The notes beneath the pieces were generated by a model. That model did not search any database. It was not told where the DNA came from and saw nothing but the letters and a program-made list of their open reading frames with translations. This document shows, in pieces, positions 57,049 to 64,000 of a stretch of DNA of 64,000 nucleotides. This DNA is from Opitutaceae bacterium (GTDB taxonomy: Bacteria > Verrucomicrobiota > Verrucomicrobiia > Opitutales > Opitutaceae): assembly GCA_027490995.1 (NCBI GenBank), contig JAIXWY010000011.1:248001-312000 (forward strand), read 5' to 3'. Positions within the stretch are counted from its first letter, which is position 1. Every line of letters begins with the position of its first letter. The position numbers and the translations under genes were made by a program.

Positions 57049-57993
57049 ATGACCGAGTGCGCCCTTAGTTTCGTGATCCCGCTGTACAACAGCGCCGGTA
57101 CCATTGGTCCGCTGGTGCGGGAGATCGCCGCGCTCGACGTTCCCGGTGGTCACGAAATCATCCTCGTGAACGACGGCAGCCGGGATGGTACGTCGACGGT
57201 GTGTCGGGAGTTGCTGAAGGAAAGTACGATTCCGGTCCTCCTGGTAGAGCACGCGCGCAACTACGGCGAGCACAACGCCGTGTTGACCGGCTGGCGGCAT
57301 GCCCGCGGCGAGTACATCGTCAACCTCGACGACGACGGACAGAATCCGCCAGCGGAAGCGCTGCGTCTTTGGGACAAGGCGAGGACGGAGGCACTGGACG
57401 TGGTTTTCGGCGACTATGACATCAAGCGCCATGCCGCTTGGCGCAACTGGGGCAGCGCGCTCACCAACCGACTCACGGACTGGGCTCTGGACAAACCGCG
57501 CGGCCTGTATCTTTCGAGTTTCCGCTGCGTCAGCGCGTTCGCGGCGCGCTCCGTCGCCGCGAACAACGGGCCCTTCCCGTATCTGGATGGACTGCTTCTG
57601 CAGGTGACGCAGCGCATCGGATCCCTTCCGGTCCAGCATCGCGCCCGGCAGCTCGGGCGGAGTGGTTACACCCTGCGCAAACTCCTTCGGCTCTGGCTGA
57701 GCACGCTCGTGAACTTCTCGGTGCTCCCGCTTCGCATTGCGACACTTCTGGGCCTCGTGCTGGCCGTGGCCGGTTTTCTGGCTCTGGCGGTCGTACTCTA
57801 CTGGTGGTGGCGAGGTACCGGCCCGGCGTTTGGCTGGGGTTCGCTCATGGCGGCCCTGCTGGTGTTTTCTGGCGTCCAGATGGTCATGCTCGGGGTCATG
57901 GGCGAGTACCTGGGGCGCATGTTCATCACCGTTAACCAGCGCCCTCAGGCCTTGGTGCGCGACCTCCTCCGCGGTGGCGGAGATCCGCGCTGA
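57049..57993 (+). CDS. GT2 glycosyltransferase, GtrB/ArnC-like
   Basis: 314 residues from the ATG at 57049, 7 bp after the epimerase stop. GT2 donor domain FVIPLYNSAGTI, VNDGSRDGT, HARNYGEHNAVLTG and acidic triad VNLDDDGQNPP (Asp94-96). Two C-terminal membrane helices (about 220-270), as in polyisoprenyl-phosphate glycosyltransferases (GtrB, ArnC, Dpm). It would make a polyprenyl-linked sugar for an integral-membrane transferase, such as the 734-residue neighbour. Ends 14 bp before the convergent response regulator. Confidence 0.9.
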   Translation: MTECALSFVIPLYNSAGTIGPLVREIAALDVPGGHEIILVNDGSRDGTSTVCRELLKESTIPVLLVEHARNYGEHNAVLTGWRHARGEYIVNLDDDGQNPPAEALRLWDKARTEALDVVFGDYDIKRHAAWRNWGSALTNRLTDWALDKPRGLYLSSFRCVSAFAARSVAANNGPFPYLDGLLLQVTQRIGSLPVQHRARQLGRSGYTLRKLLRLWLSTLVNFSVLPLRIATLLGLVLAVAGFLALAVVLYWWWRGTGPAFGWGSLMAALLVFSGVQMVMLGVMGEYLGRMFITVNQRPQALVRDLLRGGGDPR

Positions 57994-58007
57994 CGCTTTG
58001 AGCCCGA

Positions 58008-58655
58008 CTACGTGTGCTTCTTGGGCTCGATCAGACCGATCTCCAAGGCGTAGCGGGTGAGGCTTGCGACGTCGTGAAGGTTGAGCTTTCGCATCAGATT
58101 GGTGCGGTGGTTGTCCACCGTCTTCACACTGATGTTGAGCTTGGCGGCGATTTCTTTGGTGCTGTGGCTCTCGGCCACCAGTTGGAGAATTTCGCGTTCC
58201 CGGTCGGTGAGAAAATCGCTTGAGGCGCTGGCGGCGGGATTAGCGACCACGTTGCGTAGGAGTGCGGCGACCGCCGGCCCGAAATAGGTGCCGCCACTCG
58301 CGACCGTTTCGAGGCCCTTCTTGAATTCGAGCAAACCGGCGGTTTTCTCGACGAAACCGTGTGCGCCCGCCTCGAGCATTTCGCGAACGAGCATCGGATT
58401 TTCGTGACCGGAGAACACGAGGACCCGCAGGTTTCGCAACTGTTTCGTGAGGCGCCGCAAGAGATCGACTCCATTGAGTCCCGGCAGCTTCGCATCAAGC
58501 ACGATCACGTCCGGCTGCTTCTCCACGCACAAAGTATACGCGGCCTGTCCGTCACCGCTTTCACCCACCAACTGGTAGTTGGTGTCGGTTCGCAGAATCT
58601 CCACCAGCATCTCGCGGATGGCGGTCTGGTCCTCAACGATGACGAGCCGTTTCAT
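58008..58655 (-). CDS. NarL/LuxR-type response regulator
   Basis: 215 residues. Receiver domain with MKRLVIVEDQTAIREML, phospho-acceptor Asp54 in VIVLDAKLPGL, LVFSGHE and the Lys of VEKTAGL. A LuxR-type helix-turn-helix follows, with LTDREREILQLVAESHSTKEIA and the DNA helix KTVDNHRTNLMRKL. No partner sensor kinase is adjacent. It reads away from the convergent GT2 and toward the tRNA-Lys side only by its upstream region. Regulated genes are unknown. Confidence 0.9.
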   Translation of the reverse strand: MKRLVIVEDQTAIREMLVEILRTDTNYQLVGESGDGQAAYTLCVEKQPDVIVLDAKLPGLNGVDLLRRLTKQLRNLRVLVFSGHENPMLVREMLEAGAHGFVEKTAGLLEFKKGLETVASGGTYFGPAVAALLRNVVANPAASASSDFLTDREREILQLVAESHSTKEIAAKLNISVKTVDNHRTNLMRKLNLHDVASLTRYALEIGLIEPKKHT

Positions 58656-58915
58656 GTTTTCTAAAAGAGCGGATGATCCTGCCGGGCTAAAGGGCCTTGC
58701 AAGTTTCCAGAGGGACTAAACGGATGGAAGCGAACCAATATCTCAGCATTTACAAGGCTTTTACGAACTTCGCACTTAGAAGTATACAACGCAAGCAGGG
58801 CGTCATGGCGTGAGCCCCCAAGAAATCGAACAGTTCGCTTTGCGAAGCCTGACGGCGAAATGGTTGCTCATTTGCGACTGGACCCCGCTCCAGACTGTTA
58901 ATTCGGGGCCGGAGG

Positions 58916-58990
58916 TGGTGGGCTGACTGGGATTCGAACCCAGAACCAACGACTTAAAAGGACGCTGCTCTACCATTGAGCTATCAGCCC
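58916..58990 (-). tRNA. tRNA-Lys (anticodon TTT), CCA encoded
   Basis: On the minus strand the acceptor stem starts GGGCTGA and ends TCAGCCC followed by ACCA, so the CCA is encoded. D-arm GCTC...GAGC, T-arm CTGGG-TTCGAAT-CCCAG. The anticodon loop CTTTTAA carries TTT. The anticodon stem is GCGTC against GTCGT, with one T-T mismatch and one G-T pair, otherwise normal. The variable loop is TGGTT. A spurious ORF crosses it in the same direction. Confidence 0.93.
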
Positions 58991-59295
58991 GGAAGTCCCG
59001 GGGGAGGCCGGAAAACAGAATGCCCGGCACGACGGAATGCGGTTTGAGGCCGCGAAGGAAGGAAAGAACAGTTCACCGGTCCGCCAACTCGGCTTCCCAC
59101 GAAGACGGGAACTGTCGCGCGGGAAAAACGAGCGGGCAAGCAGAAATCCGATCCCCGAAGGGCCGGCAGTTTTGGCTGGCTCGGGGACGCCCGGAGGGTC
59201 CTTATGCGCGGTGCGCTCCGGGCACCCCGTGTGCCTTCACGCATATTTCCGTGGGAACAATCGGCGACGAAACACGTCAGAACGCAGCTGAGCGT
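58991..59295. other. Intergenic region between tRNA-Lys and the ECF sigma gene
   Basis: 305 bp without a credible gene, though a + strand frame is open from 59020 and joins the sigma-factor frame. Its translated part is arginine-rich and shows no family. It must contain the minus-strand tRNA promoter and the + strand sigma promoter given separately. Nothing else is recognisable here. Confidence 0.5.
59254..59278 (+). promoter_or_regulatory. ECF-type promoter of the sigma-factor gene
   Basis: GGAAC (59254-59258) is followed after 16 bp by CGTC (59275-59278), the spacing and motif of a sigma-E/ECF promoter. The ATG of the ECF sigma gene is at 59296, so a start about 7 bp after CGTC gives a leader of only about 10 nt. 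This fits autoregulation by the sigma factor. Confidence 0.5.
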
Positions 59296-59898
59296 ATGAC
59301 CAGCAAAGCGCAGGATGTTGCCCTAGATCGCGATCTGATCGTCCGATTCAAGTCGGGGGATCAGTCGGCCTTCGACGAGATGGTGCGTCGCCACTGGGAC
59401 CGGATTTACGCCATGGTCCTGCAGTTGCTTCGCAATCCCCAGGATGCGGAAGAGGTTACGCAGGACGCATTCATCCGGGCCCACCGAGGGCTGGCCAACT
59501 TCCGCGGAGACTCTGCCTTTTCCACGTGGCTCTACCAGATCGCGACGAATCTGGCTCGGAACCGCTATTGGTATTGGTGGCGGCGCAAGCGGGATCAGAC
59601 GATCTCGTTTGACCAGCCCGTGGGGGAGGACGGGACGACGCCACTCTCCGAAGTCTTCGCGGGCGAACAGGAGTCTCCCGACGATCTCACGGTCACGCAG
59701 GAGCTGGTGGATCGGATCGCCGTCGGCATGGAAAAACTCTCCGCCAAGCACCGGGAAATTCTGGTTTTGCGGAACGTGAAGAATCTTTCGTACGAGGAGA
59801 TTTCTTCGATTCTTGGGATTTCAGTGGGAACAGTGAAAAGCCGCATCGCGCGGGCGAGGGAAAGTCTACGCGAGAAAATTGGAGAAAAGTCGAAATGA
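59296..59898 (+). CDS. ECF sigma-70 factor (RpoE-like)
   Basis: 200 residues from the ATG at 59296; the frame to 59020 adds 92 unconserved residues. Region 2 has VRRHWDRIYAMVLQLLRNPQDAEEVTQDAF and the FRGDSAFSTWLYQIATNLARN core; region 4 has LVLRNVKNLSYEEISSILGIS with helix VGTVKSRIARARESL. Redirects RNA polymerase to stress or envelope genes. The 4-bp overlap with the next gene, which has a membrane helix, points to a sigma/anti-sigma pair. Confidence 0.92.
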   Translation: MTSKAQDVALDRDLIVRFKSGDQSAFDEMVRRHWDRIYAMVLQLLRNPQDAEEVTQDAFIRAHRGLANFRGDSAFSTWLYQIATNLARNRYWYWWRRKRDQTISFDQPVGEDGTTPLSEVFAGEQESPDDLTVTQELVDRIAVGMEKLSAKHREILVLRNVKNLSYEEISSILGISVGTVKSRIARARESLREKIGEKSK

Positions 59899-60614
59899 AG
59901 GAGTCGCGATTTGTTGAATTGCTGAACCTCTACGTGGACCACGAGCTCACGCAGGCCGAGGCGGCGGAATTGGAGGCGGAGCTGCAGCGCAACCCAGCGC
60001 GACGCGAGACGCTGAGGGAGTACCGCGCCCTGCAGCGTGGCTGCGAACGTCTGCTGGAGGTCGATCGTTCGCTGGCTCCGCGCACTGCCGAGGCGGTCCG
60101 AACCCTGCGGGGACTTCGCGGCGCGGAGACACGTTCCGAACGGTCGTGGTGGAACGGGTGGTCGTGGATCGCGGGAGCGGGTGCTGCTGCGGGACTCGCC
60201 GTGATGGTTACCCTGAGTGTGAATCGCACCGTTTTTCCTGACCTGCCGCAGGCGACCGCCTCAGTCGCGGCGAGCGCGGCGTCGTCGCTCGAGACGCCGA
60301 CGCGCGGGGGAGATGCAACGGCTTTAGAGATGTGGGATGTCACGGTACCCGCCGTCGCGGAGCCGCGCGGCCTGCGGATGCGATCCCTCTGGATGCCGGC
60401 ATCGGCGGAACGCGAAGGCGGATCCGTGCTCGTCGCGACGGCGGATCTCTCTTGGCTCGATGAGGTGCGGCTGCCCGCCGTACGGGCACCCCGCCCTGAA
60501 GAACTGCGGTTTGGCGATCGCGCCATTCCCGTGCGAGCCGTCGAACAGGTGCCACCCAGTCAGCGTCCGCTGCAAGCGACGCTGGAGATGACGGCTTTTC
60601 AGTTTCAGCGCTAG
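59895..60614 (+). CDS. Membrane anti-sigma-factor-like protein
   Basis: 239 residues, start overlapping the sigma stop (ATGA). Residues 1-60 are helical and charged, with VDHELTQAEAAELEAEL in the position of an anti-sigma domain but without the HxxxCxxC zinc motif. One membrane helix (about 90-110) is followed by a periplasmic part with few clear motifs. Position after a sigma gene and topology support an anti-sigma role; the sequence alone does not prove it. Ends in a phenylalanine/glutamine-rich tail. Confidence 0.7.
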   Translation: MKESRFVELLNLYVDHELTQAEAAELEAELQRNPARRETLREYRALQRGCERLLEVDRSLAPRTAEAVRTLRGLRGAETRSERSWWNGWSWIAGAGAAAGLAVMVTLSVNRTVFPDLPQATASVAASAASSLETPTRGGDATALEMWDVTVPAVAEPRGLRMRSLWMPASAEREGGSVLVATADLSWLDEVRLPAVRAPRPEELRFGDRAIPVRAVEQVPPSQRPLQATLEMTAFQFQR

Positions 60615-60632
60615 GTCCGACCCGTTCCGCTC

Positions 60633-60646
60633 GGCTTCCGGAAGCC
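60633..60646. terminator. Palindrome between convergent anti-sigma and ruvA genes
   Basis: GGCTTCC (60633-60639) directly abuts GGAAGCC (60640-60646), a 14-bp perfect palindrome in the 31-bp gap between the anti-sigma gene and ruvA; its last base is shared with the ruvA stop codon. It may act as a two-way stop signal. No U-run is visible on either strand, so confidence is low. Confidence 0.35.
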
Positions 60647-61272
60647 TAGGCGAGCGCGCGTTTGATCAATTGCTCCGTCGTTGCCCCCGCTCCGATCGCG
60701 AGAGCGGCGTGACGGACCGCCTCATCGGCGTCCGCCGCCTTGTAGCCGAGAGCGATCAAGGCCTTGACGGCGTCTGCGCTCCGAGTCGAGGTCTTGGCTC
60801 CGGCTGACGCTGAAGGAGAGCTTGCGGCGTCGGACGCCGTTACGGCTTCACCCGATGCGCCGACTCCTGGACCCAGCTTACCGCGCAATTCGACGATCAG
60901 GCGCTCGGCTGTCTTCTTGCCGATGCCGGGGCTCTTCGCGAGCAAAGCAAGATCTCCGGTCCGGATTGCGGACTCAAGGGATGCGACGGAGAGCTTGCTC
61001 ATGATCGACGTGGCCAACTTCGGCCCGACGCCGGTCACGTGATCGATGAGCAACCGGAAAAAGTCGCGGTCCTCGGCGGTGGCAAAGCCGTAGAGGGTCT
61101 GGGCGTCTTCGCGATAGATGACGTGCGTGTGAAGCTTGACGGTGGAACCGATGCCCGGAAGCCGCTCCGCCGTGGTTACCGGGATATGGACCTCGTAGCC
61201 GAGCCCATTGAGCTCGATGATCGCGGACAGAGGCGTCGCCGCAGCGAGGACACCCTGAATCGACGTGATCAT
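60646..61272 (-). CDS. ruvA: Holliday-junction DNA helicase subunit RuvA
   Basis: 208 residues from the ATG at 61272, which overlaps the dapB end. OB-fold N-terminus ITSIQGVLAAATPLSAIIELNG, then two helix-hairpin-helix motifs VTGVGPKLATSIM and SPGIGKKTAERLIVEL, and a C-terminal UBA-like RuvB-binding domain with VKALIALGYKAADADEA. The linker (about 145-160) is Ala/Ser-rich. Binds four-way DNA junctions and loads RuvB. RuvB and RuvC are not in this window. Confidence 0.95.
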   Translation of the reverse strand: MITSIQGVLAAATPLSAIIELNGLGYEVHIPVTTAERLPGIGSTVKLHTHVIYREDAQTLYGFATAEDRDFFRLLIDHVTGVGPKLATSIMSKLSVASLESAIRTGDLALLAKSPGIGKKTAERLIVELRGKLGPGVGASGEAVTASDAASSPSASAGAKTSTRSADAVKALIALGYKAADADEAVRHAALAIGAGATTEQLIKRALA

Positions 61273-62006
61273 GAGGAACGCAGTCCAAGGACGTCCTGCA
61301 TGTCGTGCAGGCCGTTGGGTCGAGCGCTGACCCATTCCGCGGCGCGGATCGCTCCGCGGGCGAAGATGCTGCGATCGGACGCCTTGTGCGTCAGCTCGAG
61401 GCGCTCGCCCAGAGCGGCAAACATTACGGTATGATCTCCGACGACATCGCCGCCCCGCAGCGCATGGATGCCGACCTCGGAGGACGTTCGCTCTCCGACG
61501 ATACCCTCGCGGCCATGGCGGAGTGCGGAGTCGTTGAGCTTGCGCTCCTGCAGGATGATCTCGAGGAGGCGGGCGGCCGTTCCGGACGGCGCATCCTTCT
61601 TGAATCGATGGTGCATCTCGACGACTTCACAATCGTAGTCGCTTCCGAGGACCGCGGCCGCGCGCTGCGTGAGGGCAAACAGGAGATTCACGCCCACCGA
61701 GTAGTTTCCGGCCCACACGCAGGGGATGCGCTGGGCGAGTTCCGCCAGCTCGCGCTTCTCGACCGCCGGATGACCGGTGGTTCCAATCACCAACGGCCGC
61801 TGGTGTGCCACGGCCAGTTCGAGTACAGCACGGGTCGTCTGATGAAAGGAAAAGTCGATCACCACATCGCCCATGGCGAAGGCGTCCGCGAGGGCGTCTC
61901 CCGCATCGACGCGCGCCGCGACGCGGTGCCCCGCCGACTCAGCCGCAGCCGCGATGGCCTGTCCCATTCGTCCCTTGGCGCCGATGATGCTGATGGAAAG
62001 GGCCAT
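61269..62006 (-). CDS. dapB: 4-hydroxy-tetrahydrodipicolinate reductase
   Basis: 245 residues. Cofactor motif IIGAKGRMGQAI (7-18), GTTGHPA (about 77), and active-site MHHRFKKDAPSGTA (about 131-144) with the family's Lys in KKDAPSG. Reduces hydroxy-tetrahydrodipicolinate with NAD(P)H in lysine and diaminopimelate synthesis. Sits 4 bp after dapA and overlaps ruvA by 4 bp. Slightly shorter than E. coli DapB (273). Confidence 0.95.
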   Translation of the reverse strand: MALSISIIGAKGRMGQAIAAAAESAGHRVAARVDAGDALADAFAMGDVVIDFSFHQTTRAVLELAVAHQRPLVIGTTGHPAVEKRELAELAQRIPCVWAGNYSVGVNLLFALTQRAAAVLGSDYDCEVVEMHHRFKKDAPSGTAARLLEIILQERKLNDSALRHGREGIVGERTSSEVGIHALRGGDVVGDHTVMFAALGERLELTHKASDRSIFARGAIRAAEWVSARPNGLHDMQDVLGLRSS

Positions 62007-62010
62007 GAGT

Positions 62011-62898
62011 TTACGATCGCAGGTCCGACAGTGCCTGAGCGAGCACCTTTTGGGAGGCGGGAAGGAGTGGGCTGAGGGGGGCCCGGACCTCGGCCGAAGT
62101 GATGCGTCCGGCCGCGGCCAGGGCTGCCTTTACCGGGACGGGATTGGGCTCGATGAAGAGGGCCTTGAAGACAGGGAAGAGGCGCCGATGTAGCTTGCCG
62201 GCGGAGGCAAAATCGTTGCCGAGGGCGAGGCGGGTGAGGCGCGTGACCTCGCGCGGAAGCAGGTTCGAGGCAACGCTGATGACGCCCTCGGCCCCGACGG
62301 CCATGAAAGGAACGGTGAGTCCATCGTCGCCGCTCAGGACGGTGATATCCTTGCCCATGGCTTGCTTCAGCAGGTCGACCCGCTCAACCGAGCCGCCCGC
62401 TTCCTTAATCCATCGGACGTGCCGATAGCGGTGGGCGAGGCGCTCAACGACTCCGACGCTGATTTCGATGCCGCAGCGCCCTGGGATGGAGTAGAGTACG
62501 ATGGGTCGATCGGTCGCCTCAGCGACCGCGCAGAAGTGCTGGAAGAGTCCCTCCTGGCTCGGCTTGTTGTAGTACGGGGCGACAACCAGCATGGCATCGG
62601 CTCCGGCGGCGTGGGAAAGGGCGGTGAGATCCACCGCCTCTCGCGTCGAGTTGGAGCCAGTACCGGCGATGACCGGTACCCGTCCGCGGGCGGTGGCGAT
62701 CACGGCCCGGATGACGTCGAGGTGCTCCTCGTGATCGAGCGTCGGCGACTCTCCGGTGGTTCCCACTGGAACAAGCCCGTCGATTCCGGACTTAATCTGA
62801 TACTCCACGAGCCGTTTAAGGTCTTCATGGCAGACCTCTTGATTTTTGAACGGCGTGACGAGCGCGGTGATCGCGCCGGTGAGGGGACGGAGCTTCAT
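62011..62898 (-). CDS. dapA: 4-hydroxy-tetrahydrodipicolinate synthase
   Basis: 295 residues from the ATG at 62898; the frame above to 62979 is an extension over the divergent promoter. TIM-barrel aldolase with GAITALVTPFKNQ, GTTGESPTL (about 43), YYNKPSQEGL with Tyr in the active site, YSIPGRCG and Schiff-base Lys165 in IKEAGG. Condenses pyruvate with aspartate semialdehyde, the first step of the diaminopimelate branch. First gene of dapA-dapB-ruvA. Leader CTTTCCTCC is CT-rich. Confidence 0.95.
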   Translation of the reverse strand: MKLRPLTGAITALVTPFKNQEVCHEDLKRLVEYQIKSGIDGLVPVGTTGESPTLDHEEHLDVIRAVIATARGRVPVIAGTGSNSTREAVDLTALSHAAGADAMLVVAPYYNKPSQEGLFQHFCAVAEATDRPIVLYSIPGRCGIEISVGVVERLAHRYRHVRWIKEAGGSVERVDLLKQAMGKDITVLSGDDGLTVPFMAVGAEGVISVASNLLPREVTRLTRLALGNDFASAGKLHRRLFPVFKALFIEPNPVPVKAALAAAGRITSAEVRAPLSPLLPASQKVLAQALSDLRS

Positions 62899-62969
62899 GG
62901 AGGAAAGACCTTTGGAGCAAACCAGACCACCCCCATCAGAGCGCAACGTTTTTTTCTCTCCCTTCTCCG

Positions 62970-64000
62970 ATGAGCGCACATTCTGACTTGATCGAGGACC
63001 TCCTGCGACTTGCGGTTGAGAGCGGTGCGAGCGACATCGTGATCAAGGCCGGCAAGCCAGGTTTCGTCCGGCTCTCCGGGCGATTGAAGCCGGTGGACAT
63101 GGATGTGATTGCCGAGGAAGAAGTGCGCGCCTTCGTCGACGAAGTCATACCGCCCTCCTTCCGGCGCGGGTGGGAGCAGGACGGCCAGGTCGACTTCTCT
63201 TACGTTGCGGACGCCGTGGGGCGTTTTCGGGTGAATGCCTTCCGGCAGCGCGGCCAGGTCAGCATCGTTTTTCGGCACATCAAGAATCGGGTACCCACGA
63301 TCGAGGAGTTGAACCTGCAGGCCGAGCCGCTACTTCGCCTCGCTCGTGCGGTCGACGGCATCGTACTCGTCTGCGGCTCGACGGGTTCAGGCAAGAGTTC
63401 GACGATGGCGGCGCTCCTTAATTGGATCAATCAGAACCAGGACCGTCACATCATCACGATCGAGGATCCGATTGAGTACACGTTTCAGGACGACAAGTCG
63501 GTGTTCCAGCAGCGCGAAGTGGGGCTGGACGTACCAGACTTCAGTCAAGCGGTCCGCTCAGTTCTCCGTCAGAATCCCGATGTGATTCTCATTGGAGAAA
63601 TGCGCGATCGAGAGACCTTCGAGACGGCAATGAGCGCCGCCGAGACGGGGCACTTGGTCTTTTCGACGCTGCATGCCGGATCGACGTCGCAAGCCCTGAC
63701 GCGTTTGTTCGAGTTTTTCCCGCCGGATCAACAGTTACAGGCTCGGCGCCAGATTGCGGGATCCATGCGAGGTTTCATTTGTCAGAAGCTCATTCCCGCC
63801 TTGGAAGGTGGCGGTCGTTTGCCTGCCAACGAAATCCTGCACGCGGATGCGACAGTGCGGAGTCTTCTGCTTGAGGGGCAGTTCGAGCGTATCCAAGGAC
63901 TTTTGGACAGCGGTAACGAGTCGGGAACGTTCGCGTTCAACCGCGACCTGCTCCGCCTAGTGCGCGCCGGAAAAATCTCGAAGAGCGATGCGTTGCGGTT
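62970..64000 (+). CDS. pilT: Type IV pilus retraction ATPase PilT (3' end outside window)
   Basis: The frame is open from the ATG at 62970 to the right edge, 343 codons. N-terminal PAS-like domain with GASDIVIKAGKP, then a secretion ATPase core: Walker A GSTGSGKSS (136-144), Asp box IITIEDPIEYTF, Walker B VILIGEMRD and His box ETGHLVFSTLHAGST. This order marks PilT/PilU. It powers pilus retraction for twitching motility. Only the last few C-terminal residues should be missing if length is normal. CT-rich leader CTCCCTTCTCCG. Confidence 0.93.
   Translation, partial: MSAHSDLIEDLLRLAVESGASDIVIKAGKPGFVRLSGRLKPVDMDVIAEEEVRAFVDEVIPPSFRRGWEQDGQVDFSYVADAVGRFRVNAFRQRGQVSIVFRHIKNRVPTIEELNLQAEPLLRLARAVDGIVLVCGSTGSGKSSTMAALLNWINQNQDRHIITIEDPIEYTFQDDKSVFQQREVGLDVPDFSQAVRSVLRQNPDVILIGEMRDRETFETAMSAAETGHLVFSTLHAGSTSQALTRLFEFFPPDQQLQARRQIAGSMRGFICQKLIPALEGGGRLPANEILHADATVRSLLLEGQFERIQGLLDSGNESGTFAFNRDLLRLVRAGKISKSDALR

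Noticed and set aside
58803-59030. 75-codon minus-strand ORF over tRNA-Lys
   Set aside because: Its DSSMVEQRPFKSLVLGSNPSQ stretch is the translation of a tRNA, a known false ORF.
59020-59295. 92-residue extension of the sigma factor
   Set aside because: It crosses the candidate ECF promoter and lacks conserved residues; sigma region 2 begins shortly after 59296.

Overview
The window is GC-rich, densely coded bacterial chromosome from a Gram-negative organism. An outer-membrane phosphate porin, MacAB-type efflux genes, a Yej-type peptide importer and several surface-glycan genes support this. The best lineage guess is Verrucomicrobiota, Opitutaceae-like. The basis is the NIATRGFVG / LIRVVGPGL type C-terminal domain at the left edge, the large periplasmic inserts in PstC and PstA, the sugar-degradation gene content, and the near absence of Shine-Dalgarno sequences, with CT-rich leaders instead. 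This is inference from recognised families; no 16S rRNA gene is present. I saw no insertion sequence, integrase, prophage or CRISPR array, so the window looks like ordinary chromosome with two surface-polysaccharide/lipid regions.

Layout. 0-7 kb: the end of a large exported protein, then a structured leader with a Pho-box-like triple repeat, then a phosphate operon on the + strand (porin, pstS, pstC, pstA, pstB, phoU). 7-14.4 kb (minus): four genes joined by three ATGA overlaps, in order vanadium-haloperoxidase-like protein, giant FG-GAP/ASPIC protein, a DUF255-like exported protein that has lost its cysteine motif, and an MFS transporter. 14.5-17.4 kb: a GH78 alpha-L-rhamnosidase. 17.5-20.8 kb: a ketone-body or 3-hydroxybutyrate operon (thiolase, fused CoA-transferase, 3-hydroxybutyrate dehydrogenase). 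21-29 kb (minus): two methyltransferases, two very large membrane proteins and a cytochrome P450. 29-33 kb (minus): a MacA adaptor with split MacB, followed on the map by a hairpin-rich intergenic region. 33-40 kb (minus): a YejB-E-A importer with two separate ATPases and coaD at the end.

40-58 kb is the most interesting part. A secreted esterase-like hydrolase precedes a + strand operon of a fused acyl-carrier-protein/dehydratase, a beta-ketoacyl synthase, an SDR, a diacylglycerol-glucosyltransferase-like enzyme and two GT4 glycosyltransferases. Facing it on the minus strand are an alpha-oxoamine synthase (serine-palmitoyltransferase/AONS family), two more glycosyltransferases and a flippase-like membrane protein. 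Diverging from these are a methyltransferase, a large membrane protein, an NAD-dependent epimerase and a GtrB/ArnC-like GT2. Together this looks like a dedicated lipid or glycolipid synthesis, glycosylation and export locus; its product cannot be read from the sequence.

58-64 kb holds housekeeping and regulatory genes: a NarL-type response regulator, tRNA-Lys(TTT), an ECF sigma factor with a good candidate autoregulatory promoter and a membrane anti-sigma-like partner, dapA-dapB-ruvA on the minus strand, and a PilT-family ATPase running off the right edge.
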